Shown here piece after piece: positions 13,993 to 19,194 of a DNA stretch of 19,194 nucleotides. The position numbers were made by a program, and so were the translations under genes. The notes beneath the pieces were generated by a model. That model was not told the DNA's origin and did not search any database. It saw only the letters and a program-made list of their open reading frames with translations. The first letter of the stretch is position 1, and each line of letters begins with the position of its first letter. The DNA is from Cyanobacteria bacterium HKST-UBA02 (GTDB lineage Bacteria > Cyanobacteriota > Vampirovibrionia > Obscuribacterales > Obscuribacteraceae), in contig JAGQHH010000164.1 of assembly GCA_020431945.1 (NCBI GenBank), forward strand, positions 1 through 19,194, read 5' to 3'.

Positions 13993-16275
13993 CTATTTCT
14001 CCTCTTCGACATTACTGCTCTCGACTTCAGCAAGAGGCATCTCGAACCAGAAAGTGGTGCCCTGACCAGCACCGCTATCGAGACCGATATGACCGCCATG
14101 CTGCTCAACCAGGGCTTTGCAAATAGACAGACCTAGACCGGTTCCGCCTTTGGGGCGGTCGTCGCCGCTGTTGATCTGCTGGAATTTCCTGAACAGCTTG
14201 CGCTGGTCCTGCTCGCTGATTCCGGGGCCTTCATCCGTTACACTGAATCGAACCATGCCGTCGTTCTTTTCACTTGTGAGGGTGACGCTGCTACCTTCCG
14301 GGGAGAATTTGACGGCGTTGGAGACGAGATTGGTGAGAACTTGCACCACCCTGTCTCTGTCGGCATTTATCCGGGGACAACGCTTAGAGCCATCCACCAG
14401 GCTCACCTGATGATCCTGCGCATAGGCGCTCAGCGCTTCTATAGTATCGTGCACCAGGGATGATGCATCAAGGGGCTTGAGGCTCAGCTCCATTTTACCG
14501 GCTTCGATCTTTCGTATATCGAGGATGTCGTTAATCAGCCGAATCAGACGATCGCATTCGCGAAGCCCCATGGACACCAGACGGCTCGCCTTGGCGGAGA
14601 GCTCGCCTCCCTTGCCTCCGGCAAGCAAGCCCAGGGAGCCCTTGATCGAGGTCAGGGGAGTGCGCAGCTCGTGAGAGACCATCGAATAGAATTCGCTCAC
14701 CCTCCTTTCCGCCTCGTGCCTGGCTGTCACATCCTCGAAAACGATCACCCCGCCATTGAACTTGCCATTGGCATCGAGGACCGGACGGCCGTTCACGCAT
14801 ACCACCACGCCATCCGGATTGCTCTCGGTGCGGATGGTGATGAGCACGTCATTGGTAGACTCGCCATGCATGGCCTTCACCAGTGGCAGATCTTCGAAGT
14901 CGATGGGACGCTCGCCGTCGGCGGAATAGACTGTGCCTGTCCACTCGGAAAGATTTTTTCTGGGCGCTCCGGTGCCAAGAATTCTCTGAGCCGATTTGTT
15001 GAAGATGAGGATCTCGCCGTTTCGATCAGCCAGGATTACACCGGAGCCCATATTGTCCAGCACCGAGTCCATCACACCTTTGGCTCTGGCCAGCTCGGTG
15101 AGGGACTCCTGCAGCCTTTCCGCCATCTCCCGGCGCTCCACCAGCTGACCGATTTCATTACTGACCTTGGCGAAAGCCTCCAGCACCTCCTGATCGGACC
15201 TTTCGATACGCTCGCCGAAAAACTCGAAGACCCCGCAGGTCCCCCCGTCCAGCCTGATGGGGAAAGCAAAGACACGGTAAAGTCCGTAGGACTGCACGAG
15301 ATTTCCCAGCAGAGTACGATCCTGCCGGTCCTCCTCTGTTGCCCAGAGAGGTAGATACTCCACCCAGGCGCGACCAGCCAGACCATGGGTCTTCTTGACC
15401 TCGCACCGGGTGACAGCGCTCTTGAAATCGTCCATTGGCTCTGCCGAATAGAACTCGGTGCTTACCAGAATGTCCATCTCAGGGGGCTGGCGCCAGAAAA
15501 TTGCCACCTTGAAACCGAGCATCTCGCTCACTGTCTCGAGGACTCCGGCAAGGGTCTGGGACACATCCTGGCTGCTGGCGACGATCTTCGATACCTCGTA
15601 AAGCGCCAGGTGTGTGAGCCTGGTCCGACGCCGGGCAGCATCCGACCTGTGTATATAGACGAATCCGGCAATGAAGGCTGTGCAGGAGATAAGGGCCAGA
15701 ATTAGCAATCGATTGAGAGATTCGCTGGCTGCCTCTGCCAGGAATCGTGACTGGATTCTCAGGAGCCTGTTCTCTTCACGAATCAGCTGCTTCAGGTCGG
15801 TCATGGACAGATCCATCAGGGAAAAACCCCGGTCGGTGAGGACGATTTTCCGCGCCTCATCGATTTTTCCTGCTTTGCGGAGTTCCACGGTAGTCTCCAG
15901 CTCCGATAGCTTGTCGCTTACATGAGAGCGCAGCTGCTCCAGCCGGGCCATTTGTCCCGGATTGTCCTTGAGCATTACAGAGAGCGAGTCGAGGAGCAAG
16001 ATTACCTGCTCCCGAGCTTGATAGAACGGTTCGAGATATCTCGACCTGCCAGTGATCAGATAACCGCGCTGGGCCGATTCGACTCCATAAAGAGCCGACT
16101 CGGTCCGGGTCAGGGTCCTGATCATCTCCTGGGTCCTGATCACCGCCCGTCGGTGGCTGGCCAGCTCATGCGACTGCAGATAAGTAGCAGTGAGAGCGAC
16201 AAGCAGAATCGAGGCCACCAGTGCCGCAGCCATGAGGAGCAATGTTCTGGGTAGCCGGTCCTGCGCTCTCTTCAT
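13993..16275 (-). CDS. Membrane CHASE3-GAF-PAS sensor histidine kinase
   Basis: This 760-aa kinase has membrane segments at about residues 11-32 and 189-208 flanking a CHASE3-type extracytoplasmic domain, with the typical 'ESAQRGYLITGRSRYLEPF' at 66-84. In the cytoplasm there is a GAF domain (about 222-380) and a PAS domain (about 395-520, ending 'VIVFEDVTARHEAE'). The HisKA domain has phospho-accepting His535 in 'MVSHELRTPL'. The HATPase has Asn653 (NLVSNAVKF), G1 'DEGPGIS' and G2 'GGTGLGLSICK'. The kinase appears fully active and has no receiver of its own. It is the middle gene of a three-gene operon, 7 nt after the single-domain receiver and 2 nt before the REC-HPt protein, so both are likely partners. 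The ligand is unknown. Confidence 0.94.
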   Translation of the reverse strand: MKRAQDRLPRTLLLMAAALVASILLVALTATYLQSHELASHRRAVIRTQEMIRTLTRTESALYGVESAQRGYLITGRSRYLEPFYQAREQVILLLDSLSVMLKDNPGQMARLEQLRSHVSDKLSELETTVELRKAGKIDEARKIVLTDRGFSLMDLSMTDLKQLIREENRLLRIQSRFLAEAASESLNRLLILALISCTAFIAGFVYIHRSDAARRRTRLTHLALYEVSKIVASSQDVSQTLAGVLETVSEMLGFKVAIFWRQPPEMDILVSTEFYSAEPMDDFKSAVTRCEVKKTHGLAGRAWVEYLPLWATEEDRQDRTLLGNLVQSYGLYRVFAFPIRLDGGTCGVFEFFGERIERSDQEVLEAFAKVSNEIGQLVERREMAERLQESLTELARAKGVMDSVLDNMGSGVILADRNGEILIFNKSAQRILGTGAPRKNLSEWTGTVYSADGERPIDFEDLPLVKAMHGESTNDVLITIRTESNPDGVVVCVNGRPVLDANGKFNGGVIVFEDVTARHEAERRVSEFYSMVSHELRTPLTSIKGSLGLLAGGKGGELSAKASRLVSMGLRECDRLIRLINDILDIRKIEAGKMELSLKPLDASSLVHDTIEALSAYAQDHQVSLVDGSKRCPRINADRDRVVQVLTNLVSNAVKFSPEGSSVTLTSEKNDGMVRFSVTDEGPGISEQDQRKLFRKFQQINSGDDRPKGGTGLGLSICKALVEQHGGHIGLDSGAGQGTTFWFEMPLAEVESSNVEEEK

Positions 16276-16282
16276 CTGATTT

Positions 16283-16651
16283 TCAGCCGGGCTCGCCGGC
16301 CAGGAGGGCGCTGATCTCGTCGGTGAGAGTCATGGGATCGAAAGGTTTTGCAAGCACCCCCAGGACGTCGAGTCCTTCATACTCGCCGAGTTGCTGGGTC
16401 TGCACCCGGGCGGTGAGGAAAATCACCGGGATCGAGCCTATCTCTGGATCGGCTCGCAACTCCTTCAGAGTGGCGATGCCGTCTTTGCCCGGCATCATCC
16501 GATCCAGCAGAATCAAATCGGGATTCTCTCTCCTGGCAATCTCGAGACCCTGATCGCCGGAGCCCGCGGCAAGCACCGTCCAGTCGTCCTCCAGGGACAA
16601 CTCCAGGACTTCTCTGATTGACTTCTCGTCGTCGATGATCAGGACTTTCAT
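16283..16651 (-). CDS. CheY-like single-domain response regulator
   Basis: This 122-aa protein is a receiver domain with no output domain. The acidic residues Asp7-Asp8, phospho-acceptor Asp50 in 'LILLDRMMPGKDG', Thr80 in 'VIFLTA' and Lys102 in 'LAKPFD' are all present. It is the first gene of the minus-strand phosphorelay operon, followed after 7 nt by the CHASE3 kinase. It may act as a shuttle or phosphate sink between the kinase and the HPt of the third gene, or signal through protein contacts. Only a weak GGAT lies 6 nt before the ATG. A TATATATA stretch at about 16660-16668 could contain a -10 element, which would give a very short leader. Confidence 0.92.
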   Translation of the reverse strand: MKVLIIDDEKSIREVLELSLEDDWTVLAAGSGDQGLEIARRENPDLILLDRMMPGKDGIATLKELRADPEIGSIPVIFLTARVQTQQLGEYEGLDVLGVLAKPFDPMTLTDEISALLAGEPG

Positions 16652-16686
16652 TTCAATCCATATATATAGAGCAAGAATTCTCCCAT

Positions 16687-16761
16687 AGTGAACAGGCTAA
16701 GCAATCACTTGAAATCGGTATTTGAGTTCTAACAGGTCCGGATGAACGGGAAGTGAACAGG
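16687..16761. repeat. Repeated TGAACRGG elements upstream of the phosphorelay operon
   Basis: AGTGAACAGG occurs at 16687-16696 and 16752-16761. A variant, ATGAACGGG, lies at 16742-16750, exactly 11 bp before the second copy, and a shorter AACAGG at 16731-16736. All are in direct orientation within the 129 bp between the aldo/keto reductase end and the receiver start. Direct repeats with an 11-bp period are characteristic of OmpR/PhoB-family binding sites, so this may be an operator for the operon. Confidence 0.45.
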
Positions 16762-16780
16762 AGCTGGACTTCTAAAGAGG

Positions 16781-17626
16781 TCAGCCGGCGATCCCTTCCA
16801 GGGTCTCGATATCTCCTGAGCCGAGCTCGAAATCGACAGACGCCAGGTCTTCGAGCATATGCTCCCGGCTGCAAGTCCCGGTCAGGGGCTGCATACCCAC
16901 AGCAAGACAGAAAGCGAAAACGGTCTGGGCCGGTGTAGCGCCGAGCCGCCTGGCTATAGAGTGCAATTCCGGATTGCGGAGGGCGCCGGTATTGGCTGTG
17001 AGAAGAGAAAAGCCCTGATAGATGATGTCATGCTGCCGGCAGATCGATCGGACTTCCCGGTCCCAGCCGAGAGTCGCATAACAGCGATTCTGGACCACCA
17101 TAGGCTTCACCCGGGCGCTCTCCACCAGGGTCTCGAGCTGCCCGGGAGAGATATTGCTGACTCCGATTATTCGGGTTTTCTTCTGGTCATAGAGCTCCTC
17201 CATGGCCTCCCAGACCTCTATATCCGAAGCCGTCCAGCCGTGCCGGCTGTGAGGTCCGTGCAGGACATAAGAGTCCACCTGGTCGGTGCCCAGGTGCTCC
17301 AGGGAGCTCGCCATGGACTGATTCACCTGGGTGGTGAGATCGGCGCCGGCATCATAGGGAGTCCGGTGATCCTGACCGTTGACCGAAGTGAATTTCGTCT
17401 GCAAAAAAAGTCCGGACCGTTCTACTCCACGGCCGGCAAGAGCCGTGAGAGCCTCGCCGACCCTGGCCTCGTCATAATGGATAATCTGATTGGCGGTATC
17501 AATGGCGGTGAAGCCTGACTCCACGGCCAGCTCCACCAGCGGTGCTGTCCGCTCCTTCTTCCAGGCGGTCCCGTACATGAATCGTGGAAGCGAGACATCG
17601 TTATAGGTTTTGATTTGTGTGCTCAT
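16781..17626 (-). CDS. Aldo/keto reductase
   Basis: This 281-aa protein has a TIM-barrel NAD(P)H-dependent oxidoreductase pattern. The catalytic tetrad is visible: Asp43 in 'FTAIDTAN', Tyr51 in 'IHYDEARVGEAL', Lys78 in 'LQTKFT' and His123 in 'YVLHGPH'. Also present are 'RIIGVSN' and the C-terminal cofactor-loop region 'MQPLTGTCSREHMLED'. Length fits the family (about 270-330). It would reduce an aldehyde or ketone to an alcohol, but the substrate is unknown. It is divergent from the secreted TPR gene across only 45 bp, with no clear ribosome site apart from an A-rich AAAAGA. It is not obviously linked to the neighbouring signalling operon. Confidence 0.92.
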   Translation of the reverse strand: MSTQIKTYNDVSLPRFMYGTAWKKERTAPLVELAVESGFTAIDTANQIIHYDEARVGEALTALAGRGVERSGLFLQTKFTSVNGQDHRTPYDAGADLTTQVNQSMASSLEHLGTDQVDSYVLHGPHSRHGWTASDIEVWEAMEELYDQKKTRIIGVSNISPGQLETLVESARVKPMVVQNRCYATLGWDREVRSICRQHDIIYQGFSLLTANTGALRNPELHSIARRLGATPAQTVFAFCLAVGMQPLTGTCSREHMLEDLASVDFELGSGDIETLEGIAG

Positions 17627-17635
17627 TTATATCTT

Positions 17636-17664
17636 TTGTGCGGCAGTTCATTGTAGTTTATACT
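17636..17664 (+). promoter_or_regulatory. Promoter with TTGTGC-17-TATACT abutting the TPR gene
   Basis: TTGTGC at 17636-17641 and TATACT at 17659-17664 are separated by exactly 17 bp. The expected transcript start (about 17671-17672) coincides with the ATG at 17672, so the TPR messenger would be leaderless or nearly so. This agrees with the absence of a ribosome binding site. Confidence 0.5.
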
Positions 17665-17671
17665 GCAGCGA

Positions 17672-18784
17672 ATGTCTCCGCCAAAGCTTGCTATTGCCAT
17701 CTGTACAGTGATTTCCCTCGTTTTTTCCGGAAATGGCTTTGCGGCTCCTTCCAAGAGATCGGTCGCCACCCTTAAACAAACCACCAGCCGTGGCGTTCTT
17801 CTGGTCACCCTCAGGCAATACCGGGCAGCCATCAAACGTCTCGATCAAACAATCGCTTCCGACCCGGCGCCTTTCTATCGCTCCGAGCGAGCCTTCGCCT
17901 ATCTGAGCGTGAAAGAGCCGGAGAAAGCCATGCCGGACCTGAATTCGATCTTGAAAACCGAGCCTGACAACTTCCTGGCTCGCCAGCGCCGGGCATACGC
18001 GTATCTATTGATAAAGAAACCTGCCCTTGCCATCGCCGACTGCGAGAAGATCCTGGCCCTGGCTCCGGATGACGACATCAGCAAGGGCTATCTCAGAGGC
18101 GCCCTGGCGATGGTGGGCCGCAGGCAGGGAGCCGAGGTCCGTATTCGAGAGCTCTGTCATTACCAGGGAGGCGACGACTGGTTGAACAAAGTCGAGATCT
18201 TCGACAAGCAAGATAATTTCGACCGGGCTAGAAAAACCGCGCTGGATCATATCAAGAGATTCCCCCTCGATCCCCGGGGCTACGAGGCAGCCTCCAAGTT
18301 GACCCGGGATTCGAAAGAGTCTCTCCGCCTCCTGGACAAATGTATCGCTCTCTACCCGGGACATATGACTGCACGCTGGTCGAGAGCCAGGATTTTCGAG
18401 AGCATGAAAGATCACGACCGGGCTGTGACGGATCTCAATGCGGTCATCCAGGACTGTCCCCGGACCTGGGTCATGCGCTTCGACCGCGCACGAAACGAGC
18501 ATCTGGGCAAACATCTCGACGATGCCATCACCGACTATGAGTTCCTGAGCGCAGCCGATACGGAATCGGACGAAGCTCCTCGCAAAGCCGGCGAATGCTA
18601 TATGGAGAAAGGCGATTGCAATCGTGCCGTGTCGTGGTACAGCAAAGCTCTTGCTCGCATGCCCGATCAACCGGAAGTTCTCTACCGGCTCAGGGCAAAG
18701 GCTTATCAGAAGGCCGGCAAAGCAGAGCTCGCGAAAAAAGATCTGGAAAAAGCAAAGGCGGCTTCGCGCCCATTATTTCGCTGA
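17672..18784 (+). CDS. Secreted tetratricopeptide-repeat protein
   Basis: This 370-aa protein begins with a signal peptide (residues 1-24, 'VISLVFSGNGFA' before the cleavage site). The remainder is TPR-type helical pairs. Examples are 'RSERAFAYLSVKEPEKAMPD', 'ARQRRAYAYLLIKKPALAIA', 'ARWSRARIFESMKDHDRAVT' and 'GECYMEKGDCNRAVSWYSKA', each followed by Pro near the repeat end. No enzymatic domain is seen, so it is probably a periplasmic scaffold or binding protein. Like the TPR/DUF2314 protein at 806-1990 it combines an exported N-terminus with TPRs, but the two do not look like close paralogues. It is transcribed divergently from the aldo/keto reductase. Confidence 0.85.
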   Translation: MSPPKLAIAICTVISLVFSGNGFAAPSKRSVATLKQTTSRGVLLVTLRQYRAAIKRLDQTIASDPAPFYRSERAFAYLSVKEPEKAMPDLNSILKTEPDNFLARQRRAYAYLLIKKPALAIADCEKILALAPDDDISKGYLRGALAMVGRRQGAEVRIRELCHYQGGDDWLNKVEIFDKQDNFDRARKTALDHIKRFPLDPRGYEAASKLTRDSKESLRLLDKCIALYPGHMTARWSRARIFESMKDHDRAVTDLNAVIQDCPRTWVMRFDRARNEHLGKHLDDAITDYEFLSAADTESDEAPRKAGECYMEKGDCNRAVSWYSKALARMPDQPEVLYRLRAKAYQKAGKAELAKKDLEKAKAASRPLFR

Positions 18785-18800
18785 TCACGCTGGTGATTTT
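18784..18800 (+). terminator. Weak hairpin plus T-run at the TPR gene stop
   Basis: ATCAC (18784-18788) and GTGAT (18793-18797) enclose the loop GCTG and run into TTTT. The stem starts at the last base of the TGA stop. Five pairs make a weak intrinsic terminator at best, partly separating the TPR gene from the response regulator at 18887. Confidence 0.3.
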
Positions 18801-18886
18801 CACAATTTCCGAGTTCACGGCCACAACTAGATCACAGGCTCTTGCTAAGGTAGGAGTGAAGTTACCAAGACTGCTCCGGTATCCAT

Positions 18887-19194
18887 ATGGCAAAAATTCT
18901 TTTGGTCGAGGACGAGAATGACCTGGCGCGACTCATCCAGAACTGGCTCCAGAGGGAGCGGAACCTGGTCGAGATAGCCCCGGACGGAGTTACGGCATTG
19001 CATCGTTTGAAGACCTCATCTTACGATGTGATCATTCTCGATATCATGCTTCCGGGAATCTCAGGAGTGGAATTGTGCCGGATGTTCCGCCAGCGCAAAG
19101 GAACCACTCCGGTGCTGATCATCACGGCCCGCACCTCGCTGCAGGACAAAGAGCAGGGCTTCCTGGCCGGAGCCGACGACTATCTCACCAAGCC
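18887..19194 (+). CDS. Response regulator receiver domain, cut by the right edge
   Basis: This is the first 102 codons of a gene continuing past the window. It is an intact receiver domain: Glu8-Asp9 ('LLVEDEND'), phospho-acceptor Asp52 in 'VIILDIMLPG', Thr80 in 'LIITA' and Lys102 in 'DYLTKP'. The pattern 'MAKILLVEDE' and 'GADDYLTKP' suits the OmpR/PhoB family, like the regulator at 3670-4341, but the output domain is not visible. The ATG at 18887 has no good ribosome site. A TAGGAG at 18851-18856 is too distant to serve it. A partner kinase may follow downstream. Confidence 0.88.
   Translation, partial: MAKILLVEDENDLARLIQNWLQRERNLVEIAPDGVTALHRLKTSSYDVIILDIMLPGISGVELCRMFRQRKGTTPVLIITARTSLQDKEQGFLAGADDYLTK

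Noticed and set aside
14671..15354. 227-codon plus-strand frame opposite the CHASE3 kinase
   Set aside because: It lies opposite the GAF, PAS and HisKA coding region, where the minus strand has unmistakable kinase motifs.
1..19194. tRNA, rRNA, CRISPR array, insertion sequence or prophage genes
   Set aside because: I scanned for cloverleaf-like stems, regularly spaced long repeats and transposase or integrase motifs and found none. Small RNAs cannot be excluded by eye.

Overview
The window is about 19 kb of gene-dense bacterial chromosome. Most of it is moderately GC-rich, with a visibly AT-richer island at about 6.25-7.2 kb. I count 16 protein-coding genes, two of them cut by the window edges. 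I see no rRNA, tRNA, CRISPR array, transposase or phage structural gene. The style is signalling- and TPR-rich: four response regulators, two hybrid-type sensor kinases, a caspase-like peptidase, and several orphan secreted or disordered proteins. This resembles non-photosynthetic cyanobacterial relatives (Vampirovibrionia/'Melainabacteria', e.g. Obscuribacterales), but no marker gene here proves it. Treat the taxonomy as a tentative impression.

Layout. (a) 1-2883, minus strand: an orphan 290-aa protein, then a secreted TPR protein with a C-terminal DUF2314-like domain, then a LarA-family (nickel-pincer lactate racemase homologue) gene running off the left edge. (b) 3019-3648, plus: a stand-alone Lon N-terminal-domain protein. 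(c) 3670-6244: an OmpR-type regulator and a membrane PAS histidine kinase, divergently transcribed from a 97-bp region that carries a direct repeat. (d) 6245-7992: the AT-richer island, with a small ClpX-type zinc-finger protein, a 62-aa peptide with a double-glycine leader motif, and a 198-aa low-complexity protein. Consensus TATAAT boxes lie upstream of the two small genes. (e) 7993-11908, plus: an ACS-family MFS transporter whose stop overlaps the start of a secreted caspase-like peptidase with a duplicated C-terminal domain, followed by a secreted orphan protein. (f) 11900-16651, minus: a three-gene phosphorelay operon of single-domain receiver, CHASE3-GAF-PAS histidine kinase, and a REC-HPt-pseudoREC-REC-degenerate-GGDEF protein. 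(g) 16781-17626, minus: an aldo/keto reductase, divergent from (h) a secreted TPR protein at 17672-18784, then (i) the start of another response regulator at the right edge.

How parts may work together. The divergent regulator/kinase pair is probably a self-contained two-component system. In the three-gene operon, the kinase plausibly passes phosphate to the CheY-like receiver and to receivers on the large protein, with its HPt domain as an intermediate. The output is unlikely to be c-di-GMP synthesis, because the GGDEF signature is lost. The most novel-looking items are the double-glycine peptide, the caspase with a duplicated YHWN/DSDP domain, and the five-module phosphorelay protein.
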